Part shown: one piece after another, positions 45,918 to 59,500 of the stretch
Position numbering within the stretch: position 1 is the stretch's first letter
Layout of the letters: each line of letters starts with the position of its first letter
Assembly (NCBI GenBank): GCA_963682055.1
Contig: OY821741.1
Location: 25,676,711 to 25,740,710 of the forward strand
Source: Primula veris
Lineage: Eukaryota > Streptophyta > Magnoliopsida > Ericales > Primulaceae
Direction of reading: 5' to 3'
DNA: 64,000 nucleotides
Translations under genes and position numbers: made by a program
The notes under the pieces: model-generated
What the model saw: the letters and a program-made list of their open reading frames with translations, nothing else
The model's database searches: none
What the model was told of the DNA's origin: nothing

Positions 45918-48294
45918 TCAAGGTTCAATTGGTTTGTCAAACTCCTCTTCAGGAATCTCCAAGTGCTCTTGGGGACGAAAGAAGGCTTGTTGCTCCAACA
46001 CCGAGTCTTCATCGACACCGTTACCGTTGGACGGTGCCTGGAATGTGGCTGGGTCGACTTCCGTCTCTGGGCCAAAAACCCTAGTCTCAGGATGTGGGGC
46101 CCAGTACTTGTCTGAGTCGGGCTGGACAACATTGTCGGCTACCACTCTCGAAGCTCTCTCTTGCTCCACGTTTTTCTCATATGCTGACTTGTGTATACTC
46201 CTACAAAGACATTTTTTTCTATAAGGACCATGAAAGCATCAATAATGCACTTACAAACAGTTAATTCGACGGAGAAAACAATTTAAGAAAAAGACTGCAA
46301 AACGAAAAAAAACTATAAACTTTTTTCCCAACTCATGATCTTGTCAAACATTTATGTAAAAATTACTATCAATCATTCAATGTAAAAATTCATAAACTTT
46401 TCCGAAGTATCAATCAACTTTTCGAAAATTCGAAGAAGTGGACGATTATTAAGGTCGCATCTTCTATGTTGATTTTCTAGTGATCGGGGTTGTTTGGTTG
46501 CCGCCGGATCGTAGAAAGTGAGGTTGTTTGGTTGCCGGTATATTCTATGTTGATTTTCTAGTGATTGGGGTTGTTTCGTTACCCATAAACCTTTACTGCA
46601 ATATAATGATCTGAGTATTTGGCTAATAGAAAATAGCACACCCTGGTTGTCTTACTTCTCTACCCTTTTCACTTGATTGCAAGGTGACTTTGATCTCTTT
46701 TTTCGCTTATTTTTCTATCGAAACTCACGGGTTCCATCATAAAGCATTTACTATGCATTTTTTCAACAACAAAAAGCACATTGCAATAAGAGCAACTTCG
46801 TGAGGGGTATCCAACTTGTTATAACACAAAGCAATATCGAGCGAGACAATTTATTGGCAATTAACAAAAGGGATACCAAGCTTATGGGCACGCTCCCAAC
46901 GAGCGAGTCTGCTAATGCCAAGGCACGGCCCATATTTCATGTTCTTTTGGGCAATGATTTCGTTGGCTTTTCGGCAATGGCAGAGGAGGAACCCTACCTT
47001 CTTTTGCCTGTAGAATCCCTTCATATCTCCTACTCGTTTTGATCATTTGATGATGCCATGTCTCTATCAGGTTTGATTGGATATTTTATGTTTTAAAATC
47101 TTGAATTGCTTGTATTCTTCTATAAGAAAATGTTTTTATTTTATATATTATCAGATAGCCACGCATGTAGGGTAAGATGGGAGTAAATATGGATTGTTGA
47201 ATAAAAAGGTGATGAAGTCAGTCATGGAAGTACTGTAATGCAAATGAGGTGACAACAAGTGAATATCGATCACAATTAATTGAAAACGGAGAGAGTATAT
47301 ACAATAAATAAAAAGTCATTCAATGTCCAAATATGAACAACCTAATTAAGTCAAGCTTAAAATGGTTATGGTCCATGGATTCATTACAGATGACCACATC
47401 TTTCGTGATTGCCTAATATTTTAGTTAAAAAATGTTTTTATTAGAAACTCATTTTCTCTTGGCTTTCCTTATCTCAATTAATGAAATGAAATAAATAAAT
47501 CCAAATTTAAGTATTCAAGTTATTGTTGTCGGCTTATCTTGGTTAGACTTACAAGTTACAATAATATACAACACCCCCAACTTCTAATTTCCTGCCATTT
47601 TCCTAATGCAGAGTAAGGTAAAGTAGTGGTGAACAAATGAAACTATGACATGAAAACGAGCAAATTTTATTGATAAATTAAAAAAAAAAAAAAAAAAGAG
47701 TAAAAGTCTATAAGATTGTATAAGGTAATAAAACTCAATTAAAGCAATGCAATAACAGGTAAAAGAAATTGAAATTTATTGTCTTAAAAATACTCGGGTT
47801 GATATGTCAGTTTGATTACAAAAAAGGAGGAGTTTTATTTACTAGGAGGTAGAATTGATATTTGAGTGCGAGTGGCGAAATCGCGTTACTGTACTAAGGA
47901 GAAGCTAGGTTTGAAACTATAAAGGTAAAAAGAGTAATCACATGAAGCCTAGTCATTTTGCTAAAGGTAAGGGTGCTTCCCCAACAAGAAAAGAAAAAAA
48001 GGGGGGGAAATTAAGTAATATTTCATAAGAATCCATGATTACCGAGACAACTACTACAGAAGAGAAGAAACGAAAAAGAATTAAGGAAGTAGTAGTAGTA
48101 TACTAGTAGTATCAATGTAACATGTAAAGCTATAGCTAGCATATCGTGATTAGTAAGAAATATTGTAAAACCATATATATCTAATTAATAGTAACTCATA
48201 AGTAAGTAAGTATATTTATATTATTATTATTATTAAAAAATAAAAACCTGATGATGGAGGAGGAGTAAGCAGATGTAGTTGGAGTTGGGAACAT
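45918..48294 (-). CDS. Small LEA-like protein (At5g17165-like), two exons
   Basis: Exon 1 is 48248-48294 (47 nt, ATG at 48294) and exon 2 is 45918-46200 (283 nt, TGA stop). The GT donor and TTTGTAG acceptor are canonical, the phases fit, and the product is 109 residues. The N-terminus (MFPTPTTSAYSSSIIRSIHK) is rich in Ser and Thr with basic residues and no acidic ones, which would fit organelle targeting. The core YWAPHPETRVFGPE and the end VLEQQAFFRPQEHLEIPEEE match the small plant LEA-annotated family represented by At5g17165. The biochemical role is not established; LEA-type proteins are generally stress or desiccation related. The intron (46201-48247) is about 2 kb and contains an 81-bp direct repeat. 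No lesion seen. Confidence 0.65.
46462..46590. repeat. 81-bp direct repeat in LEA intron
   Basis: TTCTATGTTGATTTTCTAGT plus GAT(C/T)GGGGTTGTTT occurs at 46462 and 46543, and a shorter GGTTGTTTGGTTGCCG word lies between them. No coding role evident. Confidence 0.6.
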
Positions 48295-49194
48295 TCTCAG
48301 CTTTCCCAACACCCGCCATCTTTGTTTTGTTTTGTTTTGTTTTGTTTTGTACTATTATTAATATTACACTATATATTAGTGTGTGTGTGTGTGTGTGTGT
48401 ATAGTATATATATATAGAGATAGAGAGTGAGAAATGAAATGAACTGGTTTAAGAATTAGAGGAGTGTGATACAAGTACACTGTATAAGCAAGTACTACTC
48501 TTTTAACATTTTATACTAGTTGTATATTTTAAAACTCCTCTACTAAATTACTATATACTACTATTGTTTTTCACAATTTACTTCCTAACAAAGATAAAAA
48601 AAACTACACTACTACTACACAAGATAGAAAACTGTTTGTATTTTGGACAAACAAAACGAAACCCCTTCTTAAATAAAAACAAATTGACAATCTAATGAAA
48701 TGTTTTCAGTTTCATTTTGCAGCAAGTGTTGAAGCAGCTACATATAGATAAACTAATTATAAATAAAACTACTATATACCATCTTTCTGGAATAAGATTT
48801 AAGAAATAATACCATCGGGGGAACGGAGTTATTATAAACTACGGGTATATGGTAATATTAGCTTTGACACATACGCAACCACAATTCATATAAAAGTATA
48901 CATAATCAATTTTGTGAAATGTCAGTTTTGTAACTGAAATTGAACTAAAATTGACTATTAGCTAAGATTTGTAGAATTTGTGAACGCTTGAACATGGAAT
49001 GACCATCAAAACAGAGGAAACCACACCAGAATAATGTATACCAAGATATGCGCAAGGGAGAGATAAACAAAATCAAATCAATTATAAGGAAAACTATGTC
49101 AGCGTCATACAGAACTTGTGAAAATAAAACTACAGAGAAACATGATCGGTACACATAATTTCCAACATGAGCAAGTGTTGTTTCAAACGACAAA
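48295..49194. other. LEA upstream region
   Basis: Contains (TTTTG)n at 48320-48350 immediately upstream of the LEA start and (GT)n at 48380-48400. No gene recognised. Confidence 0.55.
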
Positions 49195-49649
49195 CCTTTT
49201 CTGGTGATATATACAACTTACAACTCCTCAAACAGTTGAGCTAACACTAATATATACAAGGAAACCTTGGCAGCGTCAGTCATCTGTTATTCTTCTTACA
49301 ATTAAAAGCTCGGTTATCATTCTTCATCCTCATTCAGGAACTTATTGACCCCCACCCACACACATGCACACTCAATCATCGAATGCGGTTCACATTAGCG
49401 AAAGGCGACAGACCTTTTCTGGATATATACAATTTACAACTCCTCAAACAGTTGAGCTAACACTAATATATACAAGGAAACCTTGGCAGCGTCAGGCATC
49501 TGTTACACAATCATCGAATGCGGTTCACATTAGCGAAAGGCTCGGCGGCCGCCTTGGGTACAGGTTTAGCCACTTCTGGAGTTCCAAACACATTCCAAAA
49601 CATCCCCCCCCCCCCCCCCCCCCCCACACACACACACATGCACACTCAA
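49195..49649. repeat. Tandem duplication of the CDC20 3' end
   Basis: A block (CCTTTTCTGG to CAGCGTCAG and CATCTGTTA) occurs at 49195-49292 and again at 49413-49504. The last CDC20 coding segment (reverse strand, ending in NRIR and stop) is present at 49650-49741, duplicated at 49508-49600 and partly at 49376-49411. A run of about 22 C followed by (CA)n at about 49603-49637 separates the last two copies. The copies are nearly identical, so the duplication is recent. Confidence 0.8.
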
Positions 49650-49927
49650 TCATCGAATGCGGTTCACATTAGCGAAAGGCTCGGGGGCCGCCTTGGGTAC
49701 AGGTTTAGCCACTTCTGGAGTTCCAAACACATTCCAAAACCTCAAAGTCTCATCCCCTGCCGCTGAAGCTACTGTGCATCCATCTGGACTCTGAAATTGT
49801 ATCAACGCACCAAAATGAATACCATTTTTCATCTCGCAATAAACCCCAAAAAATAATAATTAATAAATTCAGTCAGGCCTTATTTAATTTCAGCTCTTTT
49901 GTTTTTTTTGCCTAAAACTTGGACACG

Positions 49928-50200
49928 CCTGTTTGGATACAGCCTTTTAAGCAAATGGCGTGGACTTAGGTTGACAAAAAAGTTGGGTTAATTGATCCGT
50001 TCTAGCTTTTTCAGGCCAAATACAGCTCAAAGATCAAATCTGGAAAATGCCATGGCTTGATTTTGAAACTTTTTGGCTTGAAAAGGTGCTAGCTTCTGCA
50101 AACTAAGGCCATGGTTGACCAGCTTAAAAACAACGTTTTGGCATGAAAGAGCAAGAAGCTTTATTCCATCTGTTAGTAAAACTGCAACCAGACAAACAGG
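49928..50200. mobile_element. Possible hAT-like MITE in CDC20 intron 5
   Basis: The ends CCTGTTTGG and CCAGACAAACAGG form a short inverted pair (CCTGTTTG). The interior is rich in AGCTTTTT-like words, as in the other candidates of this window. No target duplication seen. Confidence 0.3.
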
Positions 50201-50749
50201 GAAATTACAAATAGTACCTGAGCCATGAAAAGTACTCTAGAAGTATGCCCGGTGAGCTCAGCTACCTTCACCATGGAAGGGTATTTCCAAAGAGTGAGTT
50301 GATTCTGACTAAACCCATGAGAGCTCAAAATCTCCCTCTTGTTCTTGTTCCACAAAAGAGCACAAACTTGCGATCCCGTATCTATCGAGTTTACGCATGA
50401 TCCCGTGTGTGTTCCAAAACTTAATGGTCTTATCACCACCACCTCCACCAGATGCCAAAAGATTGCCTTGGAAAGGACACCATGCCAGGGCCTTAACAGC
50501 GGCCGTGTGATCTTCGAGCCTGTGTACATATATAGGAGTCAATATATTATGATAATATATATGTTCATGGCAGATTCCATACTCATTTTTTGGTATAAAT
50601 TTACATATATACGAGTCAACAAATTACGATAATATGTAATTTACTTCATTGTTCATGGCAGATTCATCTTCTGGTTTAAGAGACTAACAGACAACTTGTT
50701 TTATAAATGCCAACATATTAGTTCATCAGTTGAAGTAAAATTTGGGTGA

Positions 50750-51010
50750 ATTACAGTTAAGCCGGATGGCATCTCAATCTATTCCCCATAGTTTCAATCA
50801 CGACACGTTAATTTTAGGTAGATTTTCTATTTTGTCCCTAAACTTCTAATTGAAACACTAAGTTGCACTAATAAATCCCCCTAAAGACTTGTTGTAACTT
50901 ACTGAAACCATGGGAGAAAATACTGCTACAATTGAAACTAGTTTGGGAACATTAGCACAACCCATTCGACTACGAGGACAACAGTGTTACTTACACCTGA
51001 TACTATTGGA
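50750..51010. mobile_element. MITE-like sequence in CDC20 intron 4
   Basis: CCATAGTTTCAATCACGACACGTTAAT at the left and CAACAGTGTTACTTACACCTGATACTATTGGAACC at the right resemble the element at 17304-17722. A diverged member of the same family. Confidence 0.35.
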
Positions 51011-54000
51011 ACCAAATCGACATTGGAAGCAAATTAACTTTTTAAGTGGTGTAAAAATAGAAGGATGCTACTAGTTAACTGTGATAACCACCTCGTCTTT
51101 CTATCAAATGCCACATTTTAGTTCTGGAAAAAGTACAAGTCAACATGAAGAAGGAATATTCTATGGAAAAAAAAACTGAACCTGTGTAGGTACTGAGTAG
51201 AAGAATTAGAAGAAGCCGTTGATCTGTCCCATATGTGGAGGAGATTATCATTTCCCCCACTAGCTAGCTGTGTCCCAGATGCTGACCATTTCAGCCCACA
51301 GACCTCTTGGTGGTGACCTCTATAAGTATCGACTATATGATCTCTAATTCTCACGTCGTTGTTTACAATCTTGCCATCCATTCCACCAGTGGTTAGAATT
51401 TGATTGTTCCAATCCAAAGCTCCGACTCGTGATTGGTGACAGCCTCTCAAGGTTCTCAGCTGCATATTATAAACATAATTTTCATAAATTTCTAGTAAAG
51501 GAAAATCTAGTATATTAATCAATGGAGGGCAAAAAAGAAGTTCTGGTAATTATAAATTTCTAGTAAATCTAAAAAATTCCTAACAAGGTAATTACAAATT
51601 GCAGATACACAAGAGTCAGGACAAATGAGATTCATTCCTTTTCAGGTCAGAAGTCATGGAGACACATATCAGTACACAAGCTACAAGTCATCCTCAATAA
51701 TGAAAATTGTATTAATTGCCCCAGCAATGTGTTTTTCTTTAAGTAAGTTCGTGGTTTTTATTTTCAACAATTCATTAATATTGGTATGCCCTCCTATAAG
51801 GCTATAATGCACATAAAATTGAATTTGGAACATGGGATATGTTCTCTAATCTATAAGACTTATAAGTTTACCAGTCTTAACCAAGGCCCCTAAATATATA
51901 TATGAGTAATTAGAAAAATTCTGTTTCACCTGTCGGTTGGAGGTAGAATCCCAAAGCTGCACATCAGAATTGTGCAAACCAACAGCAATGTGTCGACCAT
52001 CAGGAGCCCATTTTACGCTGGTGACGGGGCAATTTTCATCCTCAATTGTGACTAATTCCGAGGTACTGCCATTACTAGCATCCCATAGATATACCGTGTT
52101 TCCAAGAGCAATGGCAAGAACATTGCCAGTGCCCCAATCTAACAAGTTCAGATAGTAATCATCCAACAGGTCTGGAGCAACTAGTGTCCTCTCAGAAGTC
52201 TGTTAAATCAAAATCAAAAACGATTTAGAACAAAATTTGGTAGTTAAAAAAAACGCATAAACAAAAGGTAAAAAAATTGAAAAAAAAGGTAATAGGGAAA
52301 AAGAATGTCCTAAATGGCTAGTTACATACAGGCAAAGCCTTGGTATATTTTGCTTGCCTATTTAGTTAGAATCTCATAATGTGTGATGTGCCGATAATGT
52401 TATATAAATATCCATCAAAAGTTCATTTCAATAACCTTTTCAGAAAAATCAGGCACCAAAATCCAGGCACTATCATGAACAGTTGGAAAATCATTGATAT
52501 AACTGTGTTATCATACTAATTTTATAGTTCATAATCGCTTCTGTATTTGTGTTTTTCTGGTAATAGCTAGTTACCTAAAAAGTATTTTGACACTTTCTAT
52601 ACAAGGCTGATTAGAAATGAACATATATTGTAATATTTTTAAATAATCATTTTGCAATGCACCTTGTTTTGTTCACCAGCCCATTTTTCATGTTACATAC
52701 CTTTTAAATGCACGTCTTTCTAAGGAAAACATCTACTCCAGTTAACAATGTTTATATCCTTTTAAAGACATAATGCGCAAGGCTCATCAGATATAATTGT
52801 GCCATCATTATTATAATAAGTTCCATTGAAAAGGTAATTGAAAAGCATTATTACTTATAGTCTGTCTAGCACCCCAAACGCGTCTCAGCGATTTTCTTTA
52901 CAAAGCTGACCTAAATGATCCCACAGTGTTCATAGTCAGTTTAAACCAAAATGAGAGTATCCTCATACCGAAAAATACTTCCATATGCATGTTCAAATGT
53001 AATTGGCTTATTTGGTAAAAATAAAGACCATATAATAAGATAAAAACAAGATAGTAGTGAATAAATCATACCTGGGGAATGTGTCTACGGGGCCTAACAG
53101 GTTTGTTTTGTTGAACAGTAGCGAAACCGGGCATAGCCTCAACTGGAGTTGGAGGCTAGTTCTTAAAAGCCAAGATCCGGGTTCTGTTCATGTTGCATGC
53201 CTCTGCCAGTTGTTTCCTATACGCCTCCCTTGACGGAGAGCTCACCGCTGGATTCTCTTTCCCTTTCCTCCCTTGTGTAAGCATGTAATGTGCGTAATCA
53301 AAATCCATTGCCGATCTGTTTGGAATGAACCTATCCAACTGAACAAAATGCAGAAATGAAACCTGATTAAATCCCAATTCAAAGTACCAGCAGTTTGGTC
53401 CATATTTGAAATCAAACACCTAAATTTGACTAAAGCTTAATTAATATCCAACAAGCCGTAATTCAAGAGAGAAAAAAACTAGTTCCAATCCTGCATTTTA
53501 AAATAAAAACAAGCTACATTTCCAATCCCTAGTATACCAACTTAGTGCTTTGGCGATAAATTAAAATCGAAATCAAATATCTCATTTAGAGTAAAAATCA
53601 ATCCACAAGAAAAAAAAATCTCCCGAATTGGTTTCACAAATCAGAAATATCTATCAAGACTATCGTATCACAAAGCGAGACCATGGGTTTAATCAACCCA
53701 AAGAAATGAACAAATATAACCATCGATCGGGATTCTATTTCACAGATACCAAAAAACCCTAGAAAGGGAAGTGCTCAGAAAATACAGTAATGAAAAAACT
53801 AGTTCCAATCCTGCAATTTTTTTTTAAAATAATGCAACATTCCCAATCCTTAATATACCAATTCAGTGTTATGTGAATAAATTATAATTGGAATAAAACT
53901 TCTCAGATAGAGTAAAAATCAATTCACAAATCGGAAATATATTTATGAATTAAAGCCAACATCATATTATTAAGTGAGATCAAAAGATCACGTGTTTAGT

Positions 54001-54274
54001 CCTACACAAATAAATCAACAAATATTAAAAACAAAACCATGGAAAATTCATTAAAAAAAATACCAAAAACCACAATAAAAAAAAAAGGAAAAAGAAGATA
54101 CGTTTTCACGGGAGGATTTGCGGTGAAGAAGGGGTTGGTCCTGAAGAGGGAATCGTTGTGATTGAGTAGATGAATAAGAATTAGAAGAAGGGCTAATACT
54201 TGAAGATGATCCTGCATATTAAAAAAAACACATGGATATGTATACAGATATAGAGATATAATATAGAGAGACAT

Positions 54275-56391
54275 TGTCACGCCCCGATTTGCTAAACCCG
54301 CGTCGTGAATAAAAATTAAAATAGAAAGAGAAAAGTTTAAATAACGACACATGCAGAATGCCATTCGATAATATGCCAATCAATAGAACCAAATAAATAC
54401 TTCAGGCCATGCCGATAATCACATTTGATTCACTAAATTGGCCTAAGGGTAGCCAACGGTGTTCAAATGTGACAACACAAACAAAACAATACGTTTTAGA
54501 AAATTTCGGCATGAGCTTTGCGTATCTATGTGTTTTCAATAAATTAGACATGCCTGAAACAACATATAACAAAATCGCAACGCGATTACCAAATGATCCA
54601 AAATCAAATCCAACCCAGCTGACATTCTATAAAATAGCGTAATCTAAAATATACAAGGGCACGAGATAAGTTACTCCAACCAAAAGAAAATTAACCTCGC
54701 GTTAAACGCTTACTAGGCCAACAAAGCTCAAAATGAGATAATGCCAAAATGAACAAAAACAAGTCTAGCGTGCGCGCGATCACGTGTAATATGATAATGA
54801 GCTTCATGCAAGCACTCTAAACTTCGCCACCATCTACGTCAGCACCTGTACATCGATCGTGAACAAAATGTACAGAAAACAAAGAAAGGAGGTAAGAAAA
54901 CAATCTCGCTTTAAGAACGGCGCGTGCTACTAAGCACGCACACACAATCCTAACATGGCAAATATGATATCTTGGCAAATAATGACAAAGACAATTGCAC
55001 GAAAAACACATCAACAAATATAACTCGCAACACAAATAAATGAACATATAATCAAGATCAACTGAATTAATAATAAAACAAAATAAAATAAAACAAAACA
55101 AAACAAAATAAAACAAGACTCAACGAAACACAAAGTCGGGATTGCCTCACATGTACCCACTTTTAGAGCCACTCTGCTCTAGGACCCAAAGTGCAATGGT
55201 TCCCTCACCCATATTCTGACACTAAAATGTGACCAAAAGATATGGGGCCGGCTTTAAGGGGACTAACCCTATGGTACCGATATACCTAATCCTTGCGCAA
55301 GTTTCCGGGATCTCACCGTAAGCTGACACAGCTCCGCCTTAACACTTGGTACTGCAATCCCTAAAATAAATATAAAAGACTCCGAAAAACATAAATGGTA
55401 AAGTCCACCAAACAAAAATAAAATAAATATCACGCACTATATCACCACCGTCACATTTTTGTTCACAATTCTTTTTCAAATAAAAATGGTAAAATCGCCA
55501 TACATAACATAATCACCATAAACAATATGATTAGCATAAATAAAACCATGGAAGCATGTTACACATACACAATACAATAACATGATGCAATACACACTAA
55601 CTAACCAACTAACCATTTACATAGCCTAGCATACAACAAACAACACATAAAAACCGCCTTTAAAGCGAAACTATATTCTTCCCCCTTACCTATACAAACG
55701 AGAGCTCGTTTGTAAAAATATCCAACCTCGAACCGAAAACCCACCGAACAATCAAAGCTAGATATGGACAGCCCACTAATCGCCCTCAAGTAGTCCCTAA
55801 ACGTAATTAGAACGAGCTACGGATCAATAAAATTGATGTAAATTCGGATTATTAATGAAACCCTAAAAATGGGTTTTTATAAAAGTCAAAATCAGATGAA
55901 ACGGCTTACACGGATAGATAGGACTCGAAGAGTAGATCAAAATAATGTATTTAATCATGAAAAACGGAGTCCGAACGCACCCGAAACGGAATCAAACCCC
56001 GGATGCCCGAAACCCGAGAAAAACCCACGCACCGCTGCCCAAACTCGTCGATCAGACCTGACCAGCCCCTTTCCGACGACCTAAACCCTTTCTCCGGCGT
56101 TCGTCTCTCTCTCTCCTCTTATCTCTCTCCGTATATATATGTATATATGTATCTATGTATCTATGTATATATGTAATATGTATATGTATATATTTATATA
56201 TATTTAGGTTTTAATAAACTAATTTACCAACTAGTCCACCTATTTATTAAATAATACAAGTCACACCCAGAACTATCATATGTACCACATATACAAACAT
56301 TTCACATAAATACGTAATCACCCACAAAACTAAATAGCACTATCTTATTACTAAAAGTAATAATAAACTACAAAATTTCCGAGACGTTACA
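54275..56391 (-). mobile_element. Solo gypsy LTR 2, in 3' LTR of copia B
   Basis: On the plus strand it reads TGTCACGCCCCG to GAGACGTTACA, 2117 bp, flanked by the exact 5-bp duplication GACAT (54270-54274 and 56392-56396). It is the same family as solo LTR 1 but in opposite orientation. No internal region. A 99-codon hydrophobic frame is open in both copies, but it follows the T-rich composition and I do not call it a gene. A TATG/TATC microsatellite is near 56130-56210. Confidence 0.95.
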
Positions 56392-56396
56392 GACAT

Positions 56397-56502
56397 ATTA
56401 CCCTAACCTTGTTTATATAGCAGAGTTTAGGCTTATACATATAGAAAGGCCAATTAGGCCCACTATTAGTAAGGCCCACTAGTCCAATAATATTTTACAA
56501 CA
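56397..56502 (-). repeat. 3' LTR fragment of copia B
   Basis: On the minus strand it begins TGTTGTAAAATATTATTGG at 56502 and runs through the TATATAAA region to 56397, where the solo gypsy LTR interrupts it. The remainder continues at 54274-54217. Confidence 0.8.
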
Positions 56503-59500
56503 CTTTCCCTTTGCACGTTTTGATTTCTTCGTCTTCATGCAGTCGATCTGAGTCGAGTTCATTCGCAGTGCTAAACACATAAAAACCTTAGGGCTGGAAA
56601 GCCCAGTGTGGGACAAAACCGGTACCTAGGAGAAATTGTGTAGCCGAATGATATAGGCCGAAATATCATGTAAGTAACTAACCACAAAACAGTGTGCCTC
56701 ATCAAAACCTTGGCAGAGCAAACCCAATGGGAAAATCTCTGATCGAAGGAAAAAGAGTGCAACAGTGGTAGTAGTAGGGGATCAACCACAAAACAGGTGC
56801 CTCATCAAAACCTTATTAGAGTAAACCCAGTGGGAAAAACCTCTAATCGAAGGGCAAAAGAGTACACAGTGGTAAGAAGCATACAACAGGATACTCCCCC
56901 TAATTTCGGCAATCTTAAGTGAGATATAATGGGAACGTATCTCGCTAAAAACCTTGCCAAGGAAAACTCAGTGGGAAAAAAACCTTGGTCTAAGGACAAA
57001 AAGAGTACACGAGCATACGACTGGATACTCCCCCTCACTTGCACACGACAAGGTGCGAGGATTTCGACTAAGTAGTAATTAGTGCAATAAGCATTCACCT
57101 GTATACTCCCCCTCACTTGCACACGACTGGGTGCAAAGATTTCATATTCCAAGAAAGAGTAAGAGCATTCGACTGGATGCCTCATTTATTTACACACGAC
57201 TGTATACAAGAAAATATAACGTGGAATAAACCGAGCATTTGACAGGATGCTCTTAAACTTCATATGTGAAGATTTATTTCGGCAAGAAATGCTAAATAGC
57301 ATAATCTAGTCATGTCTCTCTTGATCGATAACAACAAGTTGTCATCAAATAAGACAAGTGTTTTATCTGGATCGTGAGACAGAGCATATGTAATTCAAAT
57401 ATGGCTAATACGAGCTCGAAGCCATATACACTCTCTAGTCGTCTCATAGAGCACGAGTAGATCAGAGTGATTCGTTTGGAGTCATTCCAATACCTCCAAG
57501 ATATTGCCTTATTCCTAATGGTTAAGACAGACCATGTTAGGAATATCCCTTATGCGGGTCTAATAAGTAACCGGCATCGGTATAACCGAAAAAGGGTTGC
57601 GTTAATTCGAGTACCGAAGAGGGTAGGTACACTCGATGATGCAAATGGGATAAACTAGCCCACTTCCAAAATTACCATAAGGTAAGGGAATGTGTCTTTA
57701 ATGCCATTTCGATGGCAGCGTGTTAGCGCGATGCTGTGTCGAGTTATACCATTCACAGCAGACGAGATGTTCGTCCTAGCACATTAGACCAAGTACAATG
57801 ATGCACTTATTGTACTTAGATATGAACATCATGGTTCAATATCTCTTCATCGTCTCATCAGGGACGGACTGGGTCTATATAAATGTCTAGTGATCGAACG
57901 ATCATGAGAGAATCTGATGACTTAGCGTCATGATGACTAAAACGTCATAACACCTTCTGGGTGTAGTCTGAATCGTGGACTTAGATTCAATCTTTACGGG
58001 ACTCGATCATCAGGCCGAGTCACTACCGTGTCTTCCCAAGATCCTTCATCTCGAAGGCAAATCCAAAAATGGACCGCGTAATAAAACACTCAAGGGCATA
58101 ATACTTGTTCAAGTATCCCAAGCTAATCAAGTACTCACTTAGGCGGGTATACCACATCCGCTCGGATTATATTAATCCATATAGTGAACGTCCCATTAAA
58201 TTAAGATCGTGTTCCTTGGTCAGGAACTACTTGATTCATGCATTATGAAGTCACACAGGGACTTTCATCCACATCTCTAGTCTAAATCCCCACAGAGATA
58301 AGATCATGACCACAATCACATGCTGCATAATCAGTTTTCCGGAAACTACTAAACTGATAAAGTAGAGGACCGTTATAACGTCCATTACGAGGAAATAAAC
58401 CATCTCGTAATCAATTCCAAGGTGTGAGAGAAGCCTTGCGCTACTATGCGAGCATTTTACAATCTCATTATTCTCATCACTCTTCCTTACGAATAACCAA
58501 ATAAACGAACTCGTTTAACATTGGTGGTGATGGAGCTACAGGTCCGAACACACTTTCGCTAAGGAGTCTATTTGGATTGTAAGTTTCCATTAGTCCAGTC
58601 TATTCTACGTTGACTTCAGGCAACGGTACATAGTTCTCTGTCATAATTTGCTCATATTATCAGTCGTCACCGAATATATGAACAAGTAATCAATGACAGT
58701 CTCGTTTCGTTTCAATATCGTCTAAGATATCATGATCGACAGATATTTCGAGATTATTAGGATGAGGAGGAAATCACACATCACCTTGATCCTTTATAAT
58801 CTCGTGCGACAAACGAGTTTTAGTTCACCACCTCTGGGGCTAAACTAATTAAGAACCGGTCAACTTCCTCGTATCTTAGGAAGGATAACAGACTGACGGC
58901 CGACGGCAGCGTCCTTTGCTTGGCGGGTTCGGCCAAAGCAACGTGTTACGACAGGAACACGGCGTCCGACAGGGACGTCTATCCTTGCAAGCATTTTGCA
59001 GCAGGTATAAATGATCTCGTGACATCTCATAAAGTCATTAAATGCATCTGGCATTTAGTTAGACTTGAGGGAGTCTATGCACTTACTTATCACTAAGTGC
59101 AGTTTTGGGGATCAAGCTAAGACTGAGTGGGTTATGCCACGTTATTTCACGTCGTTCCTTATCAACGGTAATGTGCAAATCTCCCCCTAACGACGGGGAG
59201 AACAGTCTTAGCGATGTCACTTTTGCATATCATGCGGTAAAGAGATCGCTTGCCAAGGTTACTCTATCAAATGATAGGCAGGAGATTCATAATCGACTTA
59301 TGTCCCCTTTAGAGGTCCATATTTTGAACGCTATAGCGGCTCAATCAAAATATTAATTAACCACTCCAAACACGCATTAATATGAGACTTCTGGTTCATA
59401 ACCAGTAACCAGCTGGTACGCATATGGTTCTAAGTGTCTATGGGCCTCATAACGGACCAATGCAGCAAAATAGCATAACCCCACACGGAAATATAAATCT

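Larger units (their letters stand above)
49650..54216 (-). pseudogene. CDC20: CDC20 (APC/C activator), disrupted
   Basis: Exons in gene order: 54216-54102, 53338-53072, 52199-51930, 51459-51182, 50519-50218, 49790-49650. CDC20 binds and activates the anaphase-promoting complex. The C-box (DRFIPNRS), a KEN motif (GKENP), WD repeats and the terminal Ile-Arg tail (NVNRIR) are visible, and splice sites are GT-AG. Lesions: no start codon (codon 3 or so abuts copia B LTR sequence), TAG at 53156-53158 replacing Lys in FKNKPPTPVE, and a frameshift near 50411 in FWNTHTG, consistent with loss of one CA unit. Plants often have several CDC20 copies, some inactive. Confidence 0.9.

Noticed and set aside
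46800..47042. 80-codon ORF in the LEA intron
   Set aside because: Short, no recognisable motif, lies on the strand opposite the gene inside an intron with repeats.
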